Assembly (NCBI RefSeq): GCF_030159895.1
Contig: NZ_BSNI01000002.1
Span: 374,039-438,038 of the forward strand
DNA: 64,000 nt
DNA from: Maritalea porphyrae
GTDB taxonomy: Bacteria > Pseudomonadota > Alphaproteobacteria > Rhizobiales > Devosiaceae
Direction of reading: 5' to 3'
In this document: piece after piece, positions 27,567-36,277 of the stretch
Position numbering within the stretch: the stretch's first letter is position 1
Layout: every line of letters begins with the position of its first letter
Made by a program: the position numbers and the translations under genes
The notes under the pieces: generated by a model
Seen by the model: only the letters and a program-made list of their open reading frames with translations
Database searches by the model: none
What the model was told of the DNA's origin: nothing

Positions 27567-28604
27567 CTAGTTGCCTTTCACGTGGTTCACAAGTGCTTCC
27601 ACGTTCGCAATTGGCGTTTGGGGCACAATTCCGTGTCCCAGGTTAAAGATATGCGGACGCCCTTTAAAGGCGTGCAAAATCTCATCTGCTCGATCGAGCA
27701 TTTGTTTGCCACCAGAAACCAAACGTAGCGGATCCAAATTGCCCTGAACTGTTGCCAAAGGCGAAATGTGCTCACGTGCAAAATCCAGCGGCATCGCATA
27801 ATCTAGACCAACAGCATTTACCCCTGTCGCCTTAATATATCCTGGGATCATCGCAGCTGCACCGCGAGGAAAACCAATAATAGGCGCATCAGGACGCTTT
27901 TCACGCACTTTCTGAACAAGGCGAACCGTCGGTTTCACCACAAAGTTTTCAAAATTCACTTCATCAAGATTAAGTGCCCAGCTTTCAAAGATCTGAACCA
28001 CGTCAGCGCCGGCATCCAACTGCGCTAACAAATATTCAGCGCTCGCATCAACCAATATATCCATCAATTTTTGAAACAGGTCAGGTTGCGCCAATGCAAA
28101 TAATCTTGCTTTTGCTTGGTCAGGCGATCCGCGGCCGCCGAGCATATATGTGGCAACGGTCCAAGGAGCACCGCAAAAACCAATTAAGGTCTTGTCCTCA
28201 TCAATACCAGCGCGAACGCCACGCACAGTTTCTAAAACTGGTGCTAAATGATCAAGAACCTTAGAGACATCGAGCTTCGCCAAATCTTCAGCGGTTTCAA
28301 TCTCTTTCAATATTGGTCCTTCACCTACTTCGAACCTAACATCTTGCCCAAGCGCATCTGGTATAACTAAGATGTCAGAAAACAAAATTGCTGCATCTAA
28401 ATCGAAGCGACGTAGTGGTTGTAGTGTTACTTCAATTGCCTTTTCCGGCGTGTAACACAAATCGAGAAAACCTGAAGTGGATGCCCTGACTTCGCGGTAT
28501 TCGGGCAAATAGCGTCCTGCTTGCCGCATAATCCACATAGGGGGCACATCATCAACAAAGCCTCTTACACAATCTAGTAACTTCCGACCGGTTTTTTCTA
28601 CCAC
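27567..28604 (-). CDS. hemE: Uroporphyrinogen decarboxylase
   Basis: The 345-residue enzyme converts uroporphyrinogen III to coproporphyrinogen III. The N-terminal signature PPMWIMRQAGRYLPEYR and the second signature IGFCGAPWTVATYML are both present. The start is GTG 28602-28604. In Caulobacter and many relatives hemE lies directly beside the replication origin, and the stretch upstream of this gene has the features of oriC. Confidence 0.96.
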   Translation of the reverse strand: MVEKTGRKLLDCVRGFVDDVPPMWIMRQAGRYLPEYREVRASTSGFLDLCYTPEKAIEVTLQPLRRFDLDAAILFSDILVIPDALGQDVRFEVGEGPILKEIETAEDLAKLDVSKVLDHLAPVLETVRGVRAGIDEDKTLIGFCGAPWTVATYMLGGRGSPDQAKARLFALAQPDLFQKLMDILVDASAEYLLAQLDAGADVVQIFESWALNLDEVNFENFVVKPTVRLVQKVREKRPDAPIIGFPRGAAAMIPGYIKATGVNAVGLDYAMPLDFAREHISPLATVQGNLDPLRLVSGGKQMLDRADEILHAFKGRPHIFNLGHGIVPQTPIANVEALVNHVKGN

Positions 28605-29061
28605 GTTTCCAAACGACCCCTATCTAAATAAGATTCTATTTTTAGATTCTTCTTCTTCTTTATGCCTGTGTTTTGCAGGAATTCTTTTGTTTCCACAAGT
28701 CTTGTCCACATGCGGCATTTCGGCAGCTGCTGTGCGTATTCTTTCTTTGCGTTCAATCGCAAAAGATGAACAAATCCCTAAAAGGCATGGTTACTGGAAA
28801 GTTAACACCTCTTACCTTTGTGGATATTAACTGAATATGCTGTGCAAAAAATGGGATAAGTTTTGACGTAAAATTTCACTCCACAATTGCTATGGATTCG
28901 CGTTTCGACAATTCACAATGGATAAGCTGTGGATGAGATTCAAACCAGCGGGTACAAATCGGTGAATAAAACTTCCTCACACGCGTTTGCCCTGTAAATA
29001 ACAAATAGGCTGGATAAGTGTGTGGATAACCCAATTCGGTAAGACGTAACATCTTGAAAAC
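28605..29061. other. oriC: Putative chromosomal replication origin (oriC)
   Basis: This 457-base non-coding, AT-rich region lies between hemE (leftward) and maf (rightward), the point where gene polarity flips: parB to hemE run left, maf to dnaQ run right. It contains one perfect DnaA box (TGTGGATAA, 29021-29029) and near matches TGTGGATGA (28928-28936), TGTGGATAT (28819-28827) and TTGTCCACA (28702-28710), plus several GGATAAG half-boxes. GANTC sites occur at 28632, 28645, 28895 and 28937. An oriC next to hemE is established for Caulobacter and is common in the class. I did not compute GC skew. Confidence 0.85.
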
Positions 29062-29646
29062 ATGATTATTTTAGCAACGAAAAGCCAAACACGCATTCAA
29101 CTTCTCGCAAATACGGGCATAGATTTTAAGACCGAAACCGCACGAATCGACGAGCGTGAAATCGAATCGTCTGCCACTAGCAGCACGTTCGATCAACAAA
29201 ACCTAACGCAAAATCTTGCTGATGCAAAAGCAAAAAACGTCTCCTCGCGTCATCCACAGGCGCTTGTAGTTGGTGCGGACCAAACCTTGAGTATTAACGA
29301 TTCTTACCTGCATAAACCGGCAAATTTTGATGCTTTGCGCGACCAATTGCAGCTTTTGCGCGGCAAAACTCATATATTGTGTGCAGCTGTTTCTGTCTGT
29401 CGCGATGGTGAAGTACTCTGGGGGCAACAAAGCGATGCCAAGATGACTATGCGAGAATTTTCGGACGCAGAAGCGGATCACGTGATTAAGCTAGAGGGCG
29501 ATAAACTGCTCAAAAGCGTTGGCGGATACCGATTGGAGGGGCCCTCCATCCAACTATTTGAAAGAATTGATGGCGACTATTTCACTATTCTTGGCCTACC
29601 ACTTTTGCCGCTCCTCACTGCACTCCGTGAATTGAAAGCAATCTAA
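29062..29646 (+). CDS. maf: Maf-family nucleotide pyrophosphatase
   Basis: The 194-residue protein has the Maf signature at the N-terminus (ILATKSQTRIQLLANTGIDF), the VVGADQTLSI active-site region near residue 70, and KSVGGYRLEG near 150. Maf proteins hydrolyse non-canonical or modified nucleoside triphosphates; the exact substrate of this subtype is unclear. It is the first gene right of the putative origin, as in other Rhizobiales, and is followed directly by aroE. Confidence 0.9.
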   Translation: MIILATKSQTRIQLLANTGIDFKTETARIDEREIESSATSSTFDQQNLTQNLADAKAKNVSSRHPQALVVGADQTLSINDSYLHKPANFDALRDQLQLLRGKTHILCAAVSVCRDGEVLWGQQSDAKMTMREFSDAEADHVIKLEGDKLLKSVGGYRLEGPSIQLFERIDGDYFTILGLPLLPLLTALRELKAI

Positions 29647-30483
29647 ATGAAAGAAGCCTTTGTCATTGGTCACCCGATTGCGCACTCAAAATCGCCTTTG
29701 TTGCATGGCCATTGGATAGACACGCACAAGATTGATGCAACATATAGCGCCCTAGACGTCGCTCCAGAAAAGCTAAGCGATTTTGCTGCACGTCTAAAAA
29801 ATGGCAGCCATGTCGGTGGCAATGTCACCGTTCCCCATAAGGAAGCAATTATGGCGTTTTGTGATCAAATAAGCGAAACAGCTCAAAAAATTGGCGCGGT
29901 TAATACGCTTTGGCTTCAGAACGGTAAATTGTGCGGCGACAACACCGACAAATATGGGTTTTTGGCTAATCTGGATCAGCAACTCCATGGCTGGGACCAA
30001 CAAAATGATTGCGCGATTGTGCTCGGTGCTGGCGGTGCTGCAAGAGCGATTTTGGTTGGTCTTGTTGAGCGAGGCTACAAAACAATTTTCGTTCTAAACC
30101 GCACTATTGAGCGGGCTGACGCCTTGTGCCAAGAATTAAACAAGGCGCTTAACACCAATGCATTGCAATCAAAAAATATCAGCCAATTCAACATACTAAG
30201 CGATCACGCGGATTTGGTGGTCAATACAAGTGCTGTCGGGATGGGAGGCAGCAAATTCGAAGGCCTGTCGCTTAAAACCTTGCCAAGAACAGCAATTGTT
30301 ACGGACATTGTCTATACACCGCTTGAAACGCCTTTGCTGTTGGATGCCAAAGCGCAAGGATTGCGCGTTGTCGATGGCATTGGCATGCTGCTCCATCAAG
30401 CCGTGCCCGGGTTTGAGCGCTGGTTTGGTTTGCGCCCGACTGTGACCGAAGAATTGCGACAAAAGATTTTGGGAGCCAACTAA
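29647..30483 (+). CDS. aroE: Shikimate dehydrogenase
   Basis: The 278-residue NADP-dependent enzyme reduces 3-dehydroshikimate in aromatic amino-acid synthesis. Visible motifs are the substrate-binding IGHPIAHSKSPLLHGHW, catalytic Lys in GGNVTVPHKEAIM near residue 65, the NADP loop GAGGAARAILVGL near 127, and a GMLLHQA end. It follows maf with no gap and overlaps coaE at the last base. Confidence 0.94.
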   Translation: MKEAFVIGHPIAHSKSPLLHGHWIDTHKIDATYSALDVAPEKLSDFAARLKNGSHVGGNVTVPHKEAIMAFCDQISETAQKIGAVNTLWLQNGKLCGDNTDKYGFLANLDQQLHGWDQQNDCAIVLGAGGAARAILVGLVERGYKTIFVLNRTIERADALCQELNKALNTNALQSKNISQFNILSDHADLVVNTSAVGMGGSKFEGLSLKTLPRTAIVTDIVYTPLETPLLLDAKAQGLRVVDGIGMLLHQAVPGFERWFGLRPTVTEELRQKILGAN

Positions 30484-31076
30484 TGATTAGACTTGGCCTA
30501 ACTGGTTCAATGGCAACCGGTAAATCTACGGTTGCTGCAATGTTCGCAAAGCGCGATATCCCAATCTATGACGCGGATAAAGCTGTGCACGACCTATATG
30601 AAGGTGAAGCAGTGCCTGTAGTGGGCGCGCATTTTCCCGATGCAATTATGGATGGCAAAATTGATCGAAAAGCTTTGTCAAAACTCGTACTTGGCGACAA
30701 GGAAAAACTGGCGCAGCTTGAAGCGCTTGTGCACCCGCTTGTCCATCAGAAAATGCACGAATTTTTGGCGCAAAATCAGCGATCCGGTGAAACGCTAGTG
30801 ATCTTAGAAATTCCGCTTTTGTTTGAAACGGGCAAAGACTATCCGCTCGACAAAATCGCGGTCACTTTTTGTGCTGACGAAATCCAAAAACAGCGGGCGC
30901 TGGCCCGTGAAGGTATGACGGAAGAGAAGTTTGAAGCGATCAAAGCTCGCCAAATGCCACAAAGTGAGAAAAAACAGCGCGCCGACTTCCTAATTGATAC
31001 AGGTCTGAGCCCAGTTGAAACCCAACAAGTGGTGGATGACGTGATCAAAACTTGCCGACAGCTGGTGAATGACTAA
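30483..31076 (+). CDS. coaE: Dephospho-CoA kinase
   Basis: The 197-residue P-loop kinase performs the last step of coenzyme A synthesis. It begins LGLTGSMATGKSTVAAMF (Walker A), followed by DADKAVHDLY, and EIPLLFETG near residue 105 in the acceptor-binding region. The start overlaps the aroE stop by one base (TAATG), so maf-aroE-coaE are translationally coupled. Confidence 0.95.
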   Translation: MIRLGLTGSMATGKSTVAAMFAKRDIPIYDADKAVHDLYEGEAVPVVGAHFPDAIMDGKIDRKALSKLVLGDKEKLAQLEALVHPLVHQKMHEFLAQNQRSGETLVILEIPLLFETGKDYPLDKIAVTFCADEIQKQRALAREGMTEEKFEAIKARQMPQSEKKQRADFLIDTGLSPVETQQVVDDVIKTCRQLVND

Positions 31077-31115
31077 ACTCTAGCCAAAAATGCAATCGGG
31101 TAGATAAAGAGCATA

Positions 31116-31820
31116 ATGGCCATTCGCGAAATTGTACTTGATACAGAAACCACGGGACTAAGCGCCGCCAATGGCGACCGTTTGGTGGAAATTGGCTGTG
31201 TTGAACTGATCAATCACATTCCGACCGGCAAAACATTTCACAAATATTGCAACCCAGAACGTGACATGCCCGACGAGGCCTTTAAAGTACACGGGCTTTC
31301 TGAAGAGTTTTTGGCTGATAAGCCCCTTTTTAAGGATATCGCCCAAGACTTTCTCGATTTTATCGGTGACTCGGTGCTGATCATTCATAATGCGCCCTTC
31401 GATATGGGCTTTTTGCAAGCCGAACTCGAATGGTCGAAAATGCCGCGTATCAATAATGATGTGATTGATACTGTGCTCTTGGCCAGAAAGGTTCATCCCG
31501 GCGCGCGGGTGAACTTGGATGCCTTGTGCCGAAACTATGGCATCGATTTGTCGCGCCGTACGTTGCACGGTGCGCTACTCGACAGTGAAATCCTAGCCGA
31601 GGTTTATCTTGAGCTTATTGGTGGGCGACAGGTGGCGTTTAGCCTAGCGCAAGACACCAAAGATGATTCTGGGGTGACTATTGCAAATCGCGAGGTCAAA
31701 AAGCGCCCAGAGCCACTAGCGTCACGCCTGACAGAAAATGAGCGACAAAGTCACAAGGACTTCATCGCTCAAATGTCTGATGCGCCCATATGGCAAAAAT
31801 ACCGGACGGATGATCAGTGA
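31116..31820 (+). CDS. dnaQ: DNA polymerase III epsilon subunit (proofreading exonuclease)
   Basis: The 234-residue DEDD-type 3'-5' exonuclease has motif I VLDTETTGLSA at residue 6, motif II IIHNAPFDMGFL near 90, and motif III with LHGALLDSEILAEV near 150, giving all metal-binding acidic residues and the catalytic His. The C-terminal tail would contact the polymerase alpha subunit. It ends the rightward maf-aroE-coaE-dnaQ run and converges with secB. Confidence 0.95.
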   Translation: MAIREIVLDTETTGLSAANGDRLVEIGCVELINHIPTGKTFHKYCNPERDMPDEAFKVHGLSEEFLADKPLFKDIAQDFLDFIGDSVLIIHNAPFDMGFLQAELEWSKMPRINNDVIDTVLLARKVHPGARVNLDALCRNYGIDLSRRTLHGALLDSEILAEVYLELIGGRQVAFSLAQDTKDDSGVTIANREVKKRPEPLASRLTENERQSHKDFIAQMSDAPIWQKYRTDDQ

Positions 31821-31841
31821 TAAAGGTTTAAGAACAAGCGC

Positions 31842-32339
31842 TTAGTTAACGCTTGCGTCTTCACCTTCTTTGATTTTCGCAGCAGCAGCTTCTAGGTTTT
31901 GGCGATAGATCGCGCTGAAATCTACTGGTTCCATCAACAATGGTGGGAAGCCGCCATTTTGGGTGACAGTTGATAGGATCTGACGTGCAAATGGGAAAAT
32001 CAAACGAGGACATTCGATCATCACCAATGGGTGAATTTGATTTTCAGCGAAGTTTTGGATGCTGAACAGGCCGCCATAGACCAGCTCAACATTAAACAAC
32101 ACAGTGCCTTCACGCTCAGCCTTTGCGTTGATGGTCAATTCAACTGCATAAATGTCGTTTTCTTGCTTTTGCGCACCAACATTGATGCTGATGCCAATTT
32201 GTGGCGCAGCGCCTGGTGCAAGTGAAGCCGGCGCATTTGGATTTTCAAAGCTCAAATCTTTGATATATTGGCCCACAATGTGCAATGAAGGTTGTGGCGC
32301 ATCCTGATTAGCGGCTGTGTTTGGTGTTTCTTCGGCCAT
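31842..32339 (-). CDS. secB: Protein-export chaperone SecB
   Basis: The 165-residue tetrameric chaperone keeps precursor proteins unfolded for SecA. Conserved features are IVGQYIKDLSFENPNAP near the N-terminus and LVMIECPRLIFPFARQILSTVTQNGGFPPLLMEPVDF in the second half. It lies in the standard Rhizobiales dnaQ-secB-fxsA order and points left. The start is ATG 32337-32339. Confidence 0.95.
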   Translation of the reverse strand: MAEETPNTAANQDAPQPSLHIVGQYIKDLSFENPNAPASLAPGAAPQIGISINVGAQKQENDIYAVELTINAKAEREGTVLFNVELVYGGLFSIQNFAENQIHPLVMIECPRLIFPFARQILSTVTQNGGFPPLLMEPVDFSAIYRQNLEAAAAKIKEGEDASVN

Positions 32340-32407
32340 TTATTTGCTCATTCTTTGTCATGAAAAATCGTTGGCATGTGGCTAACATCTTTAGGCACAA
32401 GCGGCAA

Positions 32408-32428
32408 GCGGCGAAGCATTTTCGCCGC
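32408..32428 (-). terminator. Hairpin after fxsA
   Basis: A perfect 8-base stem, GCGGCGAA and TTCGCCGC, with a five-base loop lies 12 bases beyond the fxsA stop. The T-tract that follows leftward is weak, so it may be a poor terminator or a 3'-end stabiliser. Confidence 0.5.
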
Positions 32429-32439
32429 ACAAAACCTAT

Positions 32440-32913
32440 TTAGGATTTACCGCGCCAATTCTCATCATCAAGGTCAATAATGCCGTCTTCTTGACGTTCG
32501 GGTTGGCTGTTTGACGACGGGTGATGAGCTGAATATTGGCTATAGCTTGTCGCGGACACCACGCTTACGCGCTTTCGCAATTGTTCAAAAATGAAATAGC
32601 GCACTTGGGGCACAAACAGCGCAAAACCCACCGCGTCGGTGAAAAAGCCTGGTGTAAGCAACAAAGCACCTGCAATGGCAAGCATGATGCCATCAACAAT
32701 CGACTGTCCTGGGAATTGCCCAGCGCGCATTTTGCCTTGGACGTCGGTCCAAACAGCAAATCCTTGCATGCGCAACAAGTAAGACCCCAAAAGCGCTGTA
32801 AATACCACGCCACCCATGGTCCACCAAAAGCCAATAATGCCGCCCATGGCGACAAAAATGGCAATCTCAATAATAGGCACCACCAAAAATAGCGCGAACA
32901 AAAAGCGTCCCAA
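32440..32913 (-). CDS. fxsA: FxsA-family membrane protein
   Basis: The 157-residue inner-membrane protein has three to four predicted helices in the first 120 residues and a polar C-terminal tail ending with acidic residues. The family signature is the glycine-rich FVAMGGIIGFWWTMGGVVFTALLGSYLLRMQG. FxsA in E. coli relieves F-plasmid exclusion of phage T7; its normal role is unknown. The start is TTG 32911-32913 with AAGG eight bases upstream. It is divergent from the Tim44-domain gene. Confidence 0.88.
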   Translation of the reverse strand: MGRFLFALFLVVPIIEIAIFVAMGGIIGFWWTMGGVVFTALLGSYLLRMQGFAVWTDVQGKMRAGQFPGQSIVDGIMLAIAGALLLTPGFFTDAVGFALFVPQVRYFIFEQLRKRVSVVSATSYSQYSAHHPSSNSQPERQEDGIIDLDDENWRGKS

Positions 32914-33066
32914 TGATCAAACCTTTCTCATAAAAACCCGGACAAAGTGAACCAAATCACATAAATAGAGCGTATCAACGCTGGTCACGAGCCAGTTTCG
33001 TTCTATATATAGGAGCGATTAACAAAGAATGCGAGTGCTGCGAGACAGTACATTATTGAGGCAGAT

Positions 33067-33789
33067 ATGGGCGACTTCTTAGACATTCCAACATTATTCT
33101 TCCTAATCGTTGCGGTGGTTGTATTGCTACGTCTTCGAAATGTCCTGGGCACGCGAGACGGATTCGAACGTCCGCCGGAGCGCCCAGATGCACGCAAAAG
33201 CGAAAACGACTCCGATGCAGATAATGTGGTGAGCTTGCCCAACCGTGATCGCACGGTTGCACCAGCGAATTTGGACAAAGAAAAGCAACGTCTTAAAGTT
33301 GAAGCGGAAATCGAGCGCTTTGCCAAAGGCGACGCGGATCTTACAGCTGGTTTGAATGAGGTTATTGCCGCAGATGATAGCTTTAGCCCTAAAGGCTTCA
33401 TGGACGGTGCGATTTCTGCTTATGAAATGGTTGTGGTGGCGTTTGCGCAAGGCGACCGCAAGACCTTGAAAATGATCCTTGATAAGCCCGTTTACGAAGG
33501 GTTTGAATCAGCGATTGTTGAGCGCGAGGGCCGCGGGGAGACAGTTGATTTCACTTTCGTTGGCTTCTCGGATGTCAATATGGTCGCCGCGGAGATGGAC
33601 GGCAAAAACGCCAATGTTACCGTGCGTTATGCTGCACAAGTTGTCTCTGCGACCAAAAATGCGGATGGCGAATTGATCGATGGCGACGAAGAGGCTGTTG
33701 TAAATATTGCCGACGAGTGGACATTCTCACGAAATGTAAAGTCTCGCGATCCGAATTGGAAACTTATCGGCACCAACCAGCTGGATTAA
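33067..33789 (+). CDS. Tim44-domain protein
   Basis: The 240-residue protein has one N-terminal membrane helix (PTLFFLIVAVVVLLRL) followed by a charged linker and a C-terminal Tim44-like domain (about residues 95-240, containing FSPKGFMDGAISAYEMVVVAFAQGDRKTL). Mitochondrial Tim44 tethers the import motor. Alphaproteobacterial versions face the cytoplasm or periplasm and have been linked to membrane-protein handling, but the role is not settled. It belongs to the conserved fxsA-Tim44-Smr run; the usual mltA gene is absent here. Confidence 0.9.
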   Translation: MGDFLDIPTLFFLIVAVVVLLRLRNVLGTRDGFERPPERPDARKSENDSDADNVVSLPNRDRTVAPANLDKEKQRLKVEAEIERFAKGDADLTAGLNEVIAADDSFSPKGFMDGAISAYEMVVVAFAQGDRKTLKMILDKPVYEGFESAIVEREGRGETVDFTFVGFSDVNMVAAEMDGKNANVTVRYAAQVVSATKNADGELIDGDEEAVVNIADEWTFSRNVKSRDPNWKLIGTNQLD

Positions 33790-33808
33790 TTCACAGGCGA
33801 TATTATCA

Positions 33809-34432
33809 ATGTCACGCGCCAAAAAGCCGCCAAAAGATCTAGCCGATTGGCACCTTTGGACAGAAGTGACAAAATCTGTGTCGCCGCTCAAACCAGCTGA
33901 TGAAAACATCTTGCGTGTCAAGCGGGCTGAATTGCCCGGCGCGCTCGATAAATCTCAAAAACCGGCACCGCGCATCAAAGTGCGCCCAACATCAAAAAGT
34001 TGGGCGCCACTGGCAACACATATTCACAACACAGATCGCCATTTGCCGCACTTCAATTCTGTTGCCATTCCGCAAAAAGCGGAGAAGCCAATGGATCAAA
34101 AACTGCGCCGCAAAATCGCGCGCGGCCGTGTTTCTATCGATGCGACGCTGGATCTGCACGGCATGCGTCAGCTGGAAGCACATTCGGCGTTGATCCACTT
34201 CGTTTCCACCGCATTTCATCGTGGTGATCGCAATATTCTGGTCATTACCGGCAAGGGCGTAAAACGCACCGGCTATGCAGAATTTGAACAAAAAGGTGTA
34301 TTGCGCCACCTCGTGCCTGCTTGGTTGAAGGAGCCAGCGCTGGTGCATATGGTAGCAGGTATCGACGCCGCGGCCCAAAATCACGGCGGGGCAGGGGCAC
34401 TATATGTGCGTCTTAAGAGGGCGGGCAAATGA
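33809..34432 (+). CDS. Smr/MutS2-domain protein
   Basis: The 207-residue protein ends with a Smr domain: ATLDLHGMRQLEAHSALIHFVSTAFHRGDRNILVITGKG then HGGAGALYVRLKR. The LDLHGM and TGKG motifs are characteristic of the nuclease-like Smr fold. The first 110 residues are basic and probably disordered. Stand-alone Smr proteins may nick nucleic acid, but this subgroup has no assigned function. It begins 19 bases after the Tim44 gene and its stop overlaps the next start (ATGA). Confidence 0.88.
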   Translation: MSRAKKPPKDLADWHLWTEVTKSVSPLKPADENILRVKRAELPGALDKSQKPAPRIKVRPTSKSWAPLATHIHNTDRHLPHFNSVAIPQKAEKPMDQKLRRKIARGRVSIDATLDLHGMRQLEAHSALIHFVSTAFHRGDRNILVITGKGVKRTGYAEFEQKGVLRHLVPAWLKEPALVHMVAGIDAAAQNHGGAGALYVRLKRAGK

Positions 34433-34809
34433 CCCCACTTGGCGCAAAGATTAGAAAAATCCGCAAGGATAGAGATATTTCTCTAAAGCAGATGGCAGCG
34501 GACCTTAATGTTTCAAGCGCTTATCTTTCTGCGCTCGAGCACGGCCATCGCGGTACGCCCACTTGGTTTATGCTCCAACGTATCATCTCATATTTCAATG
34601 TGATTTGGGACGAAGCAGAAGAGTTGCAGCGCTTAGCGGAAATTTCAGACCCTAAAATCACAATTGATACTGCAGGCATGTCCCCAAAGGCTACCGAATT
34701 GACCAATAGGTTATCCCAAAATATTGATAGTTTAGAAGATGACGATTTGCAGTTCCTGGTGCAGGAAATAGAGCAACGCGGCGCACGCGCGCGCGCAAAA
34801 AAAGCTTAA
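34429..34809 (+). CDS. XRE-family helix-turn-helix regulator
   Basis: The 126-residue protein has a Cro/CI-type helix-turn-helix in residues 1-65 (LGAKIRKIRKDRDISLKQMAADLNVSSAYLSALEHGHRG), then a helical tail rich in acidic and basic residues. It overlaps the Smr stop by four bases, a pairing found throughout Rhizobiales next to gyrB. gyrB is not the next gene here. Targets are unknown. Confidence 0.87.
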   Translation: MTPLGAKIRKIRKDRDISLKQMAADLNVSSAYLSALEHGHRGTPTWFMLQRIISYFNVIWDEAEELQRLAEISDPKITIDTAGMSPKATELTNRLSQNIDSLEDDDLQFLVQEIEQRGARARAKKA

Positions 34810-34891
34810 ATTTCATGCCTTTTGGCAAAACACTGATCCGACTTAGCGCCTTGCACGTATAATCAGCGAACAAGGGCAAAAGGATCGTTGT

Positions 34892-35467
34892 ATGGGCGAT
34901 CAAGCACATAATGCGTCAGGGTCAGTTGCAGCAGCGGCTGAACTTGAAGATTTAATCGCGCGTACGGCACTTCGCGACAAATCCGCATTTGCGGAGCTAT
35001 ATCATCGCACCAGCTCGAAACTTTTTGGCGTTTGCTTCCGTATCTTAAATGATCGGAGCGAAGCAGAAGACGTGTTGCAAGAGATTTACATAAAAATTTG
35101 GAACAAGGCAGACCAATTTGCCACTGGACGTGCAAGCGTAATCGCTTGGATGGCTACAATTGCACGTAATCAGGCAATTGACCGCTATCGTGCGCGTGGA
35201 AAACCTACAGACGATCTGGATGATCATCATGACATCAAAGATGAGATGCCCGATCCCGAACAAGCGGTTGTGCAGCTTCACCAAAAACGTGAAATAGAAA
35301 TTTGCCTTGATTCTTTAAAACAATCACACGCAATTGCGGTGCGCCAAACCTATTTGTCTGGCTGGTCATATCAAGAGGCCGCAGATAAGTTGGATGTACC
35401 TCTCAACACGGTCAAAACATGGATTAGACGATCACTCATGCAGCTTAGGGAGTGCTTGGAAAAATGA
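34892..35467 (+). CDS. ECF sigma factor, SigK-like
   Basis: The 191-residue group IV sigma factor contains region 2 (residues about 30-100: FAELYHRTSSKLFGVCFRILNDRSEAEDVLQEIYIKIW, the core-binding and -10 part) and region 4 (about 130-188: QTYLSGWSYQEAADKLDVPLNTVKTWIRRSLMQLR, the -35 part). It overlaps the next gene, a RskA-type anti-sigma, by four bases, so sigma and its inhibitor are made together. AAGGA lies nine bases before the ATG. The following fasciclin gene makes this the same gene neighbourhood as mycobacterial sigK-rskA. Confidence 0.92.
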   Translation: MGDQAHNASGSVAAAAELEDLIARTALRDKSAFAELYHRTSSKLFGVCFRILNDRSEAEDVLQEIYIKIWNKADQFATGRASVIAWMATIARNQAIDRYRARGKPTDDLDDHHDIKDEMPDPEQAVVQLHQKREIEICLDSLKQSHAIAVRQTYLSGWSYQEAADKLDVPLNTVKTWIRRSLMQLRECLEK

Positions 35468-36159
35468 CTTCTCCCTTAAATGAACGTGATCAGATGTTCG
35501 CGGCCGAATTTGCGCTCGGCACGTTGGAAAACGAGCTGCTTGATGAGGCGCAAAAGCGCTACGATCAAGAACTTGTCTTTCGCCATGAGGTCGACCAGTG
35601 GTCTGAGCGCCTTGCTCCGATGCTTGACGAGGTGGCAGAAATGCAGCCTTCGCCAAAAGTTTGGCGCGGGATTGAACGGGCGTTAAATCAGAACATGCAC
35701 GAAAAGTCGGGCTGGATAGCAAATCTATTCAGCAGCAAATTTGCTCTGGTCTCTGGCGCGCTGGCGGTGCTTCTTTTGGTGGTTGGCATAAACTATTTGC
35801 CTTCATTCACTTCTCAATCTGGACCAATTCTCACGGCGACTTTGAGCGGTGAGCAGGTGCAATCTGCAATGATTGCAAATTATGATTCAAAATCCGGCAA
35901 ATTGCTTATCACAACAAATATGCGAGTTGTGGAGAGGGGCGATTATGAACTTTGGATCATCGCCGACGGGCAAGCAGCCCCGATTTCAATGGGCATTATC
36001 GCACCAAGTGGCACAGCCGAATTGGCCCTGCCAACAGAAATAACAGATTTGCTTACACAAGGCGCAACACTTGCAGTTTCTGAAGAACCAATTGGGGGCT
36101 CCCCAACCGGCCTTCCCACTGGCCCGGTAATCGCTGTTGGTACTCTAACGCAAGGGTAA
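35464..36159 (+). CDS. RskA-type anti-sigma factor
   Basis: The roughly 231-residue membrane protein has a cytoplasmic N-terminal sigma-binding part (residues 1-85), one membrane helix (about 92-112: LVSGALAVLLLVVGINYL), and an extracytoplasmic RskA domain. That domain ends in the family signature LAVSEEPIGGSPTGLPTGPVIAVG. No zinc-finger HxxxCxxC motif is present. It should hold the ECF factor at the membrane until an envelope signal triggers cleavage. I take ATG 35464, whose ATGA overlaps the sigma stop, over the upstream GTG 35452. Confidence 0.9.
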   Translation: MTSPLNERDQMFAAEFALGTLENELLDEAQKRYDQELVFRHEVDQWSERLAPMLDEVAEMQPSPKVWRGIERALNQNMHEKSGWIANLFSSKFALVSGALAVLLLVVGINYLPSFTSQSGPILTATLSGEQVQSAMIANYDSKSGKLLITTNMRVVERGDYELWIIADGQAAPISMGIIAPSGTAELALPTEITDLLTQGATLAVSEEPIGGSPTGLPTGPVIAVGTLTQG

Positions 36160-36201
36160 AGCATTGAGTTTTAATGCGTTTCAATAAAACTCAAACTTTT
36201 T

Positions 36202-36228
36202 TGAAACAAATTGCAACACACCTCCGTA
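36202..36228 (+). promoter_or_regulatory. Possible ECF-type promoter before the fasciclin gene
   Basis: TGAAAC at 36202-36207, 17 bases, and CGTA at 36225-36228 resemble the AAC / CGT hallmark of ECF-dependent promoters. It is 50 bases before the fasciclin start and 43 bases after the anti-sigma stop. The match is short and untested. Confidence 0.4.
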
Positions 36229-36277
36229 GCTTCAATAACCCCAAAAACAGGGGGTAATTTGAAAACGGAGAACACAA

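Noticed and set aside
31835-31855. Hairpin between dnaQ and secB
   Set aside because: CAAGCG/CGCTTG is short, overlaps the secB stop codon and is not followed by a T-run; too weak to call a terminator.
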